Origin: Pseudomonas sp. AFG_SD02_1510_Pfu_092
GTDB taxonomy: Bacteria > Pseudomonadota > Gammaproteobacteria > Pseudomonadales > Pseudomonadaceae
Direction: 5' to 3'
DNA: 64,000 nucleotides
NCBI RefSeq assembly: GCF_003331055.1
Contig: NZ_PUQD01000025.1
Coordinates: forward strand, 1-64,000
Below are positions 20,107 to 28,965 of this stretch, in pieces. Position 1 is the first letter of the stretch; every line of letters begins with the position of its first letter. The notes under the pieces were generated by a model. The model did not search any database and was not told the origin of the DNA. It worked only from the letters and a program-made list of their open reading frames with translations. Both the position numbers and the translations under genes were made by a program.

Positions 20107-20415
20107 TCAGCGGCGGGTGATCAGGCCTTGACGCGCAATGCGGGTAAGGTGGCCGATGACTTCGGCGGCCTCGTCCGGCACCGGCGCCTGGATCACCGCC
20201 AGGTCGAAACGGTCATTGCCATACTGCGCGAGGTGGCAGCCGGTATCGGCGAACTGGATCAGAAAGGCACGCGCCTGCCCCTTGCGCCGGGACAGCCCTT
20301 CGAGGTGACGTAAAAGCGTGGGTTGATGCTGGCCGCCGAGCAGGATGCGCGGTGTGCGGGACGCCTGGCTGGCAGGCAAGGGGGTCAGACAGACACTGGT
20401 ACGTGGGCAACTCAT
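20107..20415 (-). CDS. Conserved hypothetical protein upstream of greB
   Basis: A 102-residue soluble protein with no signal peptide or membrane segment. GGAGAGAAGCTCC precedes its ATG at 20415. It ends with VPDEAAEVIGHLTRIARQGLITRR. I recognise it only as a Pseudomonas protein of unknown function. It lies 11 bases upstream of greB on the same strand, so the two are probably co-transcribed. Confidence 0.7.
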   Translation of the reverse strand: MSCPRTSVCLTPLPASQASRTPRILLGGQHQPTLLRHLEGLSRRKGQARAFLIQFADTGCHLAQYGNDRFDLAVIQAPVPDEAAEVIGHLTRIARQGLITRR

Positions 20416-20573
20416 GGAGCTTCTCTCCGCCTCGCGAATCCCGCTGGGCAGCGGTGGGAGGCGTCACCGAACCAGCGCTTTAGCGGTATTTCGGATGACC
20501 CGTAACGAGGGCTTCCTGCGCCCCGCAAGTAGCTGTTTAAATCGGCGCAGACGGTATGCTAGAGCTACAAGCG

Positions 20574-20625
20574 GCAAGATACAAGCCTCAAGCCGAAAGT
20601 GATCGGCCTGAGGCTTGTATCTTGC
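20574..20625. repeat. Long hairpin, 23-base arms
   Basis: Left arm GCAAGATACAAGCCTCAAGCCGA (20574-20596, shown split here: GCAAGATACAAG then CCTCAAGCCGA) pairs with 20603-20625 with a single mismatch and a six-base loop. It sits 14 bases past the end of the DoxX gene, so it probably caps that transcript. The preceding AGCTACAAGCGGCAAG resembles the AGCTNCAAG repeats common in pseudomonads. Confidence 0.7.
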
Positions 20626-20638
20626 TGCTCAGGGTGTA

Positions 20639-21076
20639 TCAGCGGGCAATCAGGCGGTCCAGCGAGAAGCGCCCGGCGCCTTCGATCAGCACCGCCACGG
20701 TACCTGCCAGCAAGGCCAGGCCGAACTCGTAGCCGTTGTTGGCCATGAACAGGCCGTTGCCGATGTGCACCGAGACGATCGCCACCACCAGGGTCACGCT
20801 CAACGCCAAGGCCGCAGGACGGACCAGCAGACCGAGCACCAGGGCCAGGCCGCCAAAGAATTCGGCACTGCCGGACAACAGGGCCATCAGATAGCCCGGG
20901 GCCAGGCCGATGCTTTCCATCCACTGGCCGGTGCCTTCCAGACCATAACCGCCGAACAGGCCGAACAGTTTTTGCGCGCCATGCGCCATGAAGATGATGC
21001 CCACCAGGATGCGGATGACACTGAGGCCGGTGCCGGCGCGGGTGGAGAACACGGCGTTGAGGGTTGGGTTGTTCAT
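20639..21076 (-). CDS. DoxX-family membrane protein
   Basis: A 145-residue integral membrane protein with four hydrophobic segments (about residues 17-40, 55-75, 80-100 and 115-135). The DoxX hallmark IRILVGIIFMAHGAQKLFG (about 18-36) is clear. An upstream in-frame start is possible, but AAGGAGCTTTCCAC precedes the ATG at 21076. DoxX proteins of this type (YphA/MhqP-like) are associated with quinone or oxidative stress; the exact role here is unknown. It is encoded alone, with a long hairpin after it. Confidence 0.88.
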   Translation of the reverse strand: MNNPTLNAVFSTRAGTGLSVIRILVGIIFMAHGAQKLFGLFGGYGLEGTGQWMESIGLAPGYLMALLSGSAEFFGGLALVLGLLVRPAALALSVTLVVAIVSVHIGNGLFMANNGYEFGLALLAGTVAVLIEGAGRFSLDRLIAR

Positions 21077-21188
21077 GTGGAAAGCTCCTTGAAGCGGGGA
21101 AGTTGTGTTGGGATGGGCGCCATCATAATCAATACAATAGATATGAAAACCGCAAAAATCCCGCATAAAAATCGATAAAATCGATTAA

Positions 21189-22631
21189 TTAACGCTTCAC
21201 CACACGCTCCAGCGCGGCACGCTCCCGATTGAACGCTACAAAGTACTTGTTGACGCTGTTGACGAAGTTGACGGGGCCCATCCCCACCTGCTCCATGGCG
21301 ATGCGTTCGGTCTGGAAGAACCATTGGTCGCCATTGAACCCGCGCCGCCGCGCTTCGGCGCGCATCGCCTGGACCCGCTCGGGGCCGAGGTTGTACGCCG
21401 CCAGTACGAAGGCCATGCGCTCACGTTCGTTGATCCTGGCACTGGCAAAGAACTTGCGCCGGATCAGCGCCAGATAACGGGCGCTGGCCTGAACGTTGCC
21501 GTCCACCGTGGCGGTATTGCTCACCCCCACCCGCTGCGCCGCCGAAGGCGTGATCTGCATCAGGCCATGGGCCCCGCCGGTGCCGCGTGCGTTGGGGTTG
21601 AGCGTCGACTCCTTGAAGGCCAGCGCGGCCAGGTTGAGCCAGTCGATCTGCTGCGCCTCGGCATGTTTCTGCAGCACTGCACGCACTGCAGTCAGGCGCT
21701 GGCGGTCCTTGCTTGCCAACGGATCATGTACGCGGTACTGGCGGCGGTAGATGCGCTCGAAGGCAGCGTCCTGGTTGTCCGGCGCGCGGTAACCCTGCAA
21801 GAAACGATCGACGGTGGCCAGCAACTGCGGCGCATCCTGCCCCACGTACCAGCGCATGGCTTGCGGTGGCCCCAGTTGCACGCGGCTGTCCAGGCGCAGG
21901 CGCGGCATCACCCGGGCCCAGCGCCGGGCGATCGGCTGCTCGACCACGGTCAGGTGATAGATGCCGGCCTGGACCATTTCCAGCACATCCTCCACCGCGA
22001 GGGTCGCATCGACCCACTCCACCTTGATGGGCGCGCGCTTGCGCAGTGCCAGCTGCTGGTTGACCTGCTGGATCAACGGGCCGGCGGCACTGGCGCTGGT
22101 CAGGGCCACGGTTCGCCCGGACAGCTGCTCGACATGACGGAAACTGCGTTCGCCCTTGCGCCCCACCAGCACCAGCGGCACCTGCTCGAGCACCGGCGCG
22201 CTGCTGCTGACCTCGCGCACCACGCCGGGGTCGAGCAGCTCGCCCGGCGCGGCCAGGTCGCCCTCGCCGCGGGCCAGGGCGCCCAGCAACTGCTCCTTGG
22301 CCCGCGGGATCAACTTGAGCCGGATCTGCTGGCCGTCGCCGGCGCGGGCGTTGAGGTAATGCTCAAGGGCACGCAGGCGATAGTATTCGATGCCGACCGG
22401 CTCGCCCTTGACCTCACCGGAGCTGTTGCGGCTCTGGTTGACCAGCACCCGCAGCACCTGGCTGCTGCGAATCTGCTGCAGGTCCCGCACCTTGGCGGGC
22501 GGAATGTTCTGCTGCGGCCCCGGCAGCCGCGCATGCGCGGGCCCTGCGGCAACCAGCCCGAGCGTCAGCAGGAAAATCAACCAGCATCGCAGCATGCGCA
22601 AACGTGTCCGTGGTCGGTGGGCGGCAGCCAT
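21189..22631 (-). CDS. MltF-like membrane-bound lytic transglycosylase
   Basis: About 480 residues. A signal sequence lies near residues 13-34 (MLRCWLIFLLTLGLVAAGPA). A solute-binding-like domain (Bac_3 type, about 55-290) is followed by a lytic transglycosylase SLT domain (about 315-460). The catalytic glutamate is in AFKESTLNPNARGTGGAHGL (about 328-347), and the YNLGPERV motif follows near 420. It cleaves the glycan strands of peptidoglycan. The start is uncertain: 22631 and 22595 are both in frame with weak RBSs. Pseudomonads have a housekeeping MltF elsewhere, so this is probably a paralogue. Confidence 0.85.
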   Translation of the reverse strand: MAAAHRPRTRLRMLRCWLIFLLTLGLVAAGPAHARLPGPQQNIPPAKVRDLQQIRSSQVLRVLVNQSRNSSGEVKGEPVGIEYYRLRALEHYLNARAGDGQQIRLKLIPRAKEQLLGALARGEGDLAAPGELLDPGVVREVSSSAPVLEQVPLVLVGRKGERSFRHVEQLSGRTVALTSASAAGPLIQQVNQQLALRKRAPIKVEWVDATLAVEDVLEMVQAGIYHLTVVEQPIARRWARVMPRLRLDSRVQLGPPQAMRWYVGQDAPQLLATVDRFLQGYRAPDNQDAAFERIYRRQYRVHDPLASKDRQRLTAVRAVLQKHAEAQQIDWLNLAALAFKESTLNPNARGTGGAHGLMQITPSAAQRVGVSNTATVDGNVQASARYLALIRRKFFASARINERERMAFVLAAYNLGPERVQAMRAEARRRGFNGDQWFFQTERIAMEQVGMGPVNFVNSVNKYFVAFNRERAALERVVKR

Positions 22632-22651
22632 GGGGTGGCACCGCCAAGTGA

Positions 22652-23551
<900 letters not shown>

Positions 23552-23587
23552 AGCAGCGGCAGGGCTACCCTGGCCGGCGGAATTTTC

Positions 23588-23601
23588 TTGATACACATCA
23601 A
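23588..23601 (+). promoter_or_regulatory. Anr/FNR box upstream of the chemoreceptor gene
   Basis: TTGATACACATCAA matches the Anr/FNR consensus TTGAT-N4-ATCAA at every fixed base. Its centre (23594.5) is about 41.5 bases from a plausible start site near 23636, with a -10-like AATGAT at 23627-23632. That is the class II activator position. The only downstream gene on this strand is the chemoreceptor at 23680. Confidence 0.75.
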
Positions 23602-23679
23602 CAAAGCCCCTGGCTTGGGCGGGCACAATGATGGCACCTTGCCAATATTGTTTCCGCTCAACTCAGAGAAGACCTGCCC

Positions 23680-25158
23680 ATGGGTGCCTGGCTTAGCAAT
23701 GTTTCCCTGAAGTACAAATTCTGGGCCGTCAACGCGGTGGCCTTTGTCACGACCTTGCTGCTGGTGCTGTATGCCGTGCACCTGGAGCAACGCGCCCGCG
23801 CCGAAGCGGCGCAGGCCCAGGCGGTCGCCCAGGCTCAGTTGCTGGCCGCCTGGCCGGCCGGGCAGCCACTGCCGCGCACGGCCAATGTCATCAGTTGGTC
23901 GGCCGGGCAGCTGCCTACCTTCGCCGGTGAACCCCTCGAAGCCCTGCGCAACGCCCAGGGCTGGGTCGAGCTGCCGGCCGCGCGAATCCTCGGCAATAAC
24001 CCGTTACATGGCGCGCACGTGCTGCGCAACGGCGACCAGCAGCTAGCCGTGCTGGCCCAGGTGCCAAGCCTGCGCCAGGTGTTCTTCGAGCGTTTCAGCA
24101 ACTATGCGGTGTGCGTACTGATCCTGATGCTGGCCATGCTCGGCGCCTCGCAACTGCTGATCCGCTTCCTGCTCAGCCAGCTCAACACGCTCAAGGATGT
24201 GATGCTGCACGTGGAAAAAACCGGCGACCTGTCGGCCCGCGTGCCGCTGGCCTGTGGCGACGAAGTCGGGCAGATGGCCGGGGCCTTCAACGCCATGCAG
24301 GCAACCTACCACCGCGTGGTCAGCACCGTCGCAAACACCGCCGCACAACTGGACTCGGGTGCCGTGCGCCTGGCGGCGAGCATGAGCGATGTGCGTCACG
24401 GCATGCTCGGCCAGCAGAGCGAGACCGACCAGGCCGCTACCGCGATCAACGAAATGACGGCGACGGTGCACCACATTGCCCAACATGCCGGCGCCACCCG
24501 GGACCTGTCGCAAACGGCCGACACCCTGGCCGGTAGCGGGCAGGCGGTAGTCAGCCGGGTGCAGGATTCGATTTCCGGGCTGTCCAGCGGCGTGCAGCAA
24601 ACCGCCGAAATGATCCGCCAGCTGGCGCAAGACAGCCAGAAAATCAACGGCGTGGTCAGTGTGATCCACAGCATCGCCGAGCAGACCAACCTGCTGGCGC
24701 TGAACGCCGCCATCGAAGCAGCACGCGCCGGCGACCTGGGCCGCGGCTTTGCCGTGGTGGCCGATGAAGTGCGCAACCTGGCCAAGCGCGTGCAAACCTC
24801 CACCGACGAGATCACCACCATGGTCTCGGCCCTGCAATCGGGCACCCGCGATGCGGTCGAGTTCATGCAGGAAAGCTCGTACAAGGCGGACGACTGTGTC
24901 AGGCAGGCGCAGGAGGCCGGTGCAGCACTGGCCGAGATCACCGGCGCCGTGGCGCAGATGCGCGAAAGCAACACCCAGATTGCCGTGGCGGCGGAGCAGC
25001 AGAGCCAGGTGGCCGAGGAAATGAACCGTGCGGTGGTGAGCATCCGTGATGTCACCGAACAGACCGTGCAGCAGACCGTCGGCTCGGCGAGCACCAGCAG
25101 CGAACTGGCCACCCTGGCCGGCGAACTGAACAAGGCCATTGGCCAGCTCAAGCTATAG
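23680..25158 (+). CDS. Methyl-accepting chemotaxis protein
   Basis: A 492-residue transmembrane chemoreceptor. TM1 spans about residues 13-34, a short periplasmic domain of about 110 residues follows, and TM2 is about 146-167. A HAMP domain (about 168-220) leads into the cytoplasmic hairpin. The tip [19 protein letters not shown] is near residues 335-353, with the signalling core [16 protein letters not shown] after it. The periplasmic part is too short for a dCache domain and gives no clue to the ligand. The upstream Anr box suggests expression rises when oxygen is low. No CheR-docking pentapeptide is visible at the C-terminus. Confidence 0.92.
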   Translation: MGAWLSNVSLKYKFWAVNAVAFVTTLLLVLYAVHLEQRARAEAAQAQAVAQAQLLAAWPAGQPLPRTANVISWSAGQLPTFAGEPLEALRNAQGWVELPAARILGNNPLHGAHVLRNGDQQLAVLAQVPSLRQVFFERFSNYAVCVLILMLAMLGASQLLIRFLLSQLNTLKDVMLHVEKTGDLSARVPLACGDEVGQMAGAFNAMQATYHRVVSTVANTAAQLDSGAVRLAASMSDVRHGMLGQQSETDQAATAINEMTATVHHIAQHAGATRDLSQTADTLAGSGQAVVSRVQDSISGLSSGVQQTAEMIRQLAQDSQKINGVVSVIHSIAEQTNLLALNAAIEAARAGDLGRGFAVVADEVRNLAKRVQTSTDEITTMVSALQSGTRDAVEFMQESSYKADDCVRQAQEAGAALAEITGAVAQMRESNTQIAVAAEQQSQVAEEMNRAVVSIRDVTEQTVQQTVGSASTSSELATLAGELNKAIGQLKL

Positions 25159-25233
25159 TCACCATAGCCAGCCTCGATTGGCCTCCCGCCGGGGGCCGCA
25201 CTAAGCTTTGGGCATGACCGAGAGGAAATGCCC

Positions 25234-25602
25234 ATGAGCAAACGACTGCCCAATCTGCCCAGCTGGCAATGGCGCGGCTACCACCACAATCACCGCCACC
25301 CGACCAATCTGGTGCTGCACCTGATCGCCGTGCCGCTGTTCATCCTGGGCGCGTTGTTGATGCTGTCCGGGCTGTTCAGTCTGGACCTGGGGCAGATTGC
25401 CGTTGGCATCATCGCCTTGATCGCCGGCCTGGGTTTGCAGCGCCAAGGCCATCGCCTGGAAGCCGAGCAGCCCGAGCCGTTCGCCAACCGCAAGGACGCC
25501 GTGCAGCGCCTGCTGACCGAGCAGTTCATCACCTTTCCGCGCTTCGTGCTGAGCGGGGCCTGGTGGAAGGCCTGGCGGGAGCGGCACAAGCATCGGCGCT
25601 GA
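25234..25602 (+). CDS. DUF962/Mpo1-like membrane protein
   Basis: About 122 residues with two hydrophobic segments (about 27-48 and 53-72). The histidine-rich start YHHNHRHPTNLVLHLIAVPL matches the Mpo1/DUF962 pattern, in which histidines bind iron; yeast Mpo1 is a dioxygenase acting on 2-hydroxy fatty acids. I chose the ATG at 25234 because GAGAGGAA lies at the right distance; the ATG at 25228 is only two bases from it. It ends 17 bases before the convergent thioesterase gene. Function in Pseudomonas is inference. Confidence 0.75.
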   Translation: MSKRLPNLPSWQWRGYHHNHRHPTNLVLHLIAVPLFILGALLMLSGLFSLDLGQIAVGIIALIAGLGLQRQGHRLEAEQPEPFANRKDAVQRLLTEQFITFPRFVLSGAWWKAWRERHKHRR

Positions 25603-25619
25603 TGCTCTGCTGCAGCCGG

Positions 25620-26417
25620 TCAGGCAAACACGGTAACCGTCTGCCGGCTCAAGGCCAGCAGCTGCCCCTGTGCCGTCCACAGGGCAGCGGCGGCATGGCC
25701 GTAACCATCACGCGCATATTCGGTTTCCACGCAGTAACGGCACCAGTCCAGGGTCGACAACTGCGCCGTGGGTTGCACGAATTCGATGGTCCAGGTCAGC
25801 GTACTGCCCGCAGCGGGCTGCTTGAGCAGTGGCAACAGGCTCGGCGGCCAGGCATCGACCAGCGCCAGCAGGTGCGCCTCGGTGACCGGTTCTTCTTCCA
25901 TTCCACGCAAACGTACCCAACCGCCCATCCGCCGCGACGGGTTACCACTGAAGGGCAGCCCGCCTATCGCCCAGCGCAAGGCCACATGCTGCATGAACTC
26001 GGGGGTGACGCCTTTGATATTGGGCAGTTCGGGGGCGGCTTCTTCGAGCGCTGTCATGTCCATGGCCGGCAACGCAGGCACATCGACCACTGACGGCCGC
26101 CCGGCACCGAAATTGCCCTGCACCAGGGTCACCACCTGGCCGTCCTGAACGGCACGGCCGAGCAACGTGCTGACGGCCTTGCCTTCACGCAACACCTCCA
26201 CCTCGAAGCGGATGGGTACATCCGCTGCGGCCGGTGCAACGAAGCTGATGGCCAGCGAGCGCACCGGGCGGTCATCGGAGAGTTTCTGGCGCATGGTTTC
26301 ATACACCAAGGCGGCCATCAGCCCGCCAAAGGCGGCGCGGCCCTGGGCCCAGCTGGGCGGAATGCTGACAGCATCTGGGTTGGCCCGCACGGCGTCGAGC
26401 AGTTGCTTGAAATTCAT
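25620..26417 (-). CDS. Acyl-CoA thioesterase (TesB-like double hotdog)
   Basis: A 265-residue protein of the thioesterase-family group with two tandem hotdog folds. The first (about 20-110) has WAQGRAAFGGLMAALVYETM and VPIRFEVEVLREGKAVSTLL. The second (about 150-260) ends in the usual HAAAALWTAQGQLLALSRQT block. It should hydrolyse acyl-CoA; chain length cannot be told. The ATG follows GCAGGAGCCGGTCAA. It stands alone between converging and same-strand genes. Confidence 0.87.
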   Translation of the reverse strand: MNFKQLLDAVRANPDAVSIPPSWAQGRAAFGGLMAALVYETMRQKLSDDRPVRSLAISFVAPAAADVPIRFEVEVLREGKAVSTLLGRAVQDGQVVTLVQGNFGAGRPSVVDVPALPAMDMTALEEAAPELPNIKGVTPEFMQHVALRWAIGGLPFSGNPSRRMGGWVRLRGMEEEPVTEAHLLALVDAWPPSLLPLLKQPAAGSTLTWTIEFVQPTAQLSTLDWCRYCVETEYARDGYGHAAAALWTAQGQLLALSRQTVTVFA

Positions 26418-26494
26418 TTGACCGGCTCCTGCCTGCAGCGAAAAGGTCTGCCCATCCTAGCCAGCAAACCCTCGCCGATCAGCCCGCATATCGG

Positions 26495-27274
26495 TCATTT
26501 TTCGGGCTTTCGCCGCGACAGTGCCTGTTGCAGCGCATCCAGGGTCACATCCGAATGGCGCTCGGCGGCGTGCAACTCCCGCTCCCACTCGGCCTGGCAC
26601 GGTGCCAGGTCGGCATGCTCGCGCGCTTGCAGCAGCCATTGCAGGCGATCATGCCAGTCACCCAGGTCGCCCTGGGCCCGCTTCAGCAGGCGCTGCAACT
26701 TCTTCCCGGCATGCTCGAGCTGCGGATAGGCCTCGTCACCGTAACGCGCACGCTTGATCAACAAACGCAGCCGGTGGCGGTCGTGAGCCGGGTCGCGCAG
26801 CGCGTCGTGCAACTTGCGCCACTGTTTGACCAGGCGCTTGTCGATACGCTTTTTCAGGCCCTTGTCGAGGCCTTCACGGCCGGCCGCCCGCAGAAACAAC
26901 GGGAACGCATCGACAATCGCCAGTACCCGCATCAACTGCGGGCTGGCGGCAACACTGGCGAAGGTCTTGCCTCGCCCTTGCAGGCGCTGCTGCCCCGGTT
27001 CGGCAAAGCCACGCCTGATCAGTTCGCCAGCCAGCACCTCGCGGTCACGCAGCGGCGTGGTCAGGCCACCCAGCGCCTTGGCGGCTTCCTCCAGTTGCTC
27101 CACCCCCGGCAACCCACGCAGCGGGCGCAGCAGGCTGCGCAGGCGCCGCAGGGTGGTGCGCAGGTCGTGCAATGCCTCGCTGTCGGTGTCGGCAGCCAGG
27201 CGTTCGCGGCAGGCCAGCAGGCGCACCTGCAAGGCCACTATCTGGGCAACCACATGATCGAGCATGGCAGACAT
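26495..27274 (-). CDS. CHAD domain-containing protein
   Basis: A 259-residue helical protein consisting of one CHAD domain. The two four-helix halves carry basic and histidine-rich patches: LHDLRTTLRRLRSLLRPLRG (about 33-52) and HRLRLLIKRARYGDE (about 165-179). CHAD domains bind inorganic polyphosphate. No CYTH (triphosphatase) domain is fused to it. The ATG at 27274 follows GGGAGCGTCTCTCG. It is 17 bases downstream of a small lipoprotein gene on the same strand, so they may be co-transcribed. Confidence 0.88.
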   Translation of the reverse strand: MSAMLDHVVAQIVALQVRLLACRERLAADTDSEALHDLRTTLRRLRSLLRPLRGLPGVEQLEEAAKALGGLTTPLRDREVLAGELIRRGFAEPGQQRLQGRGKTFASVAASPQLMRVLAIVDAFPLFLRAAGREGLDKGLKKRIDKRLVKQWRKLHDALRDPAHDRHRLRLLIKRARYGDEAYPQLEHAGKKLQRLLKRAQGDLGDWHDRLQWLLQAREHADLAPCQAEWERELHAAERHSDVTLDALQQALSRRKPEK

Positions 27275-27291
27275 CGAGAGACGCTCCCTGG

Positions 27292-27570
27292 TCAGCGCCC
27301 GGCGCGCGATTCACGAATGTAGAAGCGCGCCTTTTCGGCTTTGTTGGTGCAGCTTTCATACCCTTCGAACTGCTGCTGGGTCTTGGCCCCGGTCAACAGC
27401 GACAAGGCTTTGGAATAACTCACCGCGCCGGCAAAGCCTTCGGCCTTGGCCAGGTCCAGCTCCTTCCAGGCGGCATCCAGTTGGCTCGCACAACTTTCAC
27501 GGTAGGCCGTCTTGCCCGCACAGCCAGCAAGGGCCAAGGCGATCAGTGGAAGGCAGATCCAGGCTTTCAT
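27292..27570 (-). CDS. Small lipoprotein of unknown function
   Basis: A 92-residue lipoprotein. A signal sequence ends in the lipobox LALAGC with the cysteine at residue 17. The mature part is short and helical, with cysteines at about 27 and 74 that could form a disulfide, and the conserved-looking motif FEGYESCTNKAEKARFYIRE. TTGAGGTATTACCA precedes the ATG. It lies 17 bases upstream of the CHAD gene. I do not know its role. Confidence 0.82.
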   Translation of the reverse strand: MKAWICLPLIALALAGCAGKTAYRESCASQLDAAWKELDLAKAEGFAGAVSYSKALSLLTGAKTQQQFEGYESCTNKAEKARFYIRESRAGR

Positions 27571-27749
27571 TGGTAATACCTCAATGGAAAAAAACGGTGG
27601 CTGTTCGACGCCCTGACAGCTGAAAAGTGCCCTGCCCAGGCGGCTTTGCCGGGTCAGTTTTATTACAGTAGCTCAGCGCGAAGGACATTGAAGCACAGGC
27701 AACGATGGGTGCATTGTAGGACCATGGTTGCACTGGCCGGGGAATATTC

Positions 27750-28790
27750 ATGAGTAAACGCGTGGCACTGGTACTGGGATCGGGTGGCGCCCGGGGGTAT
27801 GCACACATCGGCGTGATCGAGGAAATCGAACGCCGCGGCTACGACATCGCCTGCATCGCCGGCTGTTCGATGGGTGCGGTCATTGGTGGCATCTACGCCG
27901 CTGGCAAGCTGGAAGAGTACCGCAACTGGATCGAAAGCCTCGACTACCTGGATGTGCTGCGCCTGGTCGATGTCAGCTTTCGCCTCGGCGCGATTCGCGG
28001 CGACAAGGTGTTCGGGCAAATCCGCAAGATCGTCGGTGAGATCAACATCGAACAATTGCGCATCCCTTACACGGCGGTGGCCGCCGACCTCACCAACCAG
28101 CAGGAAATCTGGTTCCAGGAGGGCTGCCTGCACCAGGCCATGCGTGCCTCGGCAGCCATCCCCAGCTTGTTCACACCGGTGGTGCAAGGCAATCGCATGC
28201 TGGTCGACGGTGGCATTCTCAACCCGCTGCCAATCGTGCCGGTGGTTTCCAGCCACTGCGACCTGATCATCGCGGTCAACCTCAACGCCACCAACCAGAA
28301 GCAATACCAGTTGCCGGTGATCGAACGCCCGGCAGCGTTCAAGATGCGTTTCGATGCCTTGTTGAGTTCGCTGGGGTCGCGCTTGCCGTTCAGGCGCAAG
28401 CCGGCCGAGGAACTGATCCGTATCGAGCAGGAAATCGTCGCCGAAGGGCTGGCGTCGCCGAACCCGTGGCTGGCGGATGCTGCCAACCCGGAAGGCCAGC
28501 AACCGGCGGCGGCGCCGGAAAGCGAGGGCGCGCCAAAGTCGGCGACCGGCTCGTTCATCATCGACAACGTGGGGCCGGCTTCGCTACTGGACTTGATCAA
28601 CCAGAGTTTCGAGGTCATGCAGACCTCGCTGGCGCAGTACAAGATTGCTGGCTACCCACCGGATGTGCTGATCAACGTGCCCAAGCGGGTGTGTCGCTTT
28701 TTCGAGTTTTACAAAGCGCCGGAGCTGATTGCCCTGGGGCGGGAAATTGCGCGGGATACGCTGGATAGCTATGAAGGGGTGAAGCGGTAG
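27750..28790 (+). CDS. Patatin-like phospholipase (RssA type)
   Basis: A 346-residue protein with a patatin domain (about residues 1-205). The oxyanion loop is GSGGARGYAHIGV (about 11-23), the nucleophile elbow GCSMG (about 38-42), and the catalytic aspartate lies in VDGGIL (about 151). The Ser-Asp dyad is intact, so it should hydrolyse acyl chains from phospholipids. The C-terminal 140 residues contain a low-complexity Ala/Pro/Glu linker followed by a helical module. GGGGAATATTC precedes the ATG. A REP pair follows. Confidence 0.9.
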   Translation: MSKRVALVLGSGGARGYAHIGVIEEIERRGYDIACIAGCSMGAVIGGIYAAGKLEEYRNWIESLDYLDVLRLVDVSFRLGAIRGDKVFGQIRKIVGEINIEQLRIPYTAVAADLTNQQEIWFQEGCLHQAMRASAAIPSLFTPVVQGNRMLVDGGILNPLPIVPVVSSHCDLIIAVNLNATNQKQYQLPVIERPAAFKMRFDALLSSLGSRLPFRRKPAEELIRIEQEIVAEGLASPNPWLADAANPEGQQPAAAPESEGAPKSATGSFIIDNVGPASLLDLINQSFEVMQTSLAQYKIAGYPPDVLINVPKRVCRFFEFYKAPELIALGREIARDTLDSYEGVKR

Positions 28791-28804
28791 GCCTGTATTG
28801 CCTG

Positions 28805-28908
28805 TACTGGCCTCATCGCCGGCAAGCCAGCTCCCACAGCTCCCCACAATGCTTGAGCCCTGTGGGAAACCTGTGGGAGCTGGCTTGCCGGCGATGAGGC
28901 CAGGACAA
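28805..28908. repeat. REP inverted pair between the patatin and ppiD genes
   Basis: GGCCTCATCGCCGGCAAGCC with AGCTCCCACAG on the left pairs with CTGTGGGAGCTGG and CTTGCCGGCGATGAGGCC on the right. It separates two convergent genes. Confidence 0.85.
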
Positions 28909-28919
28909 GCGACATAAAA

Positions 28920-28951
28920 CGAAACAGGCCGCACAAGGCGGCCTGTTTGTC
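28920..28951 (-). terminator. Terminator of ppiD
   Basis: On the minus strand AACAGGCCGCC-TTGT-GCGGCCTGTT is followed by TCGTTTTAT, 15 bases past the ppiD stop. Confidence 0.8.
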
Positions 28952-28965
28952 ATGCAACAATCACC

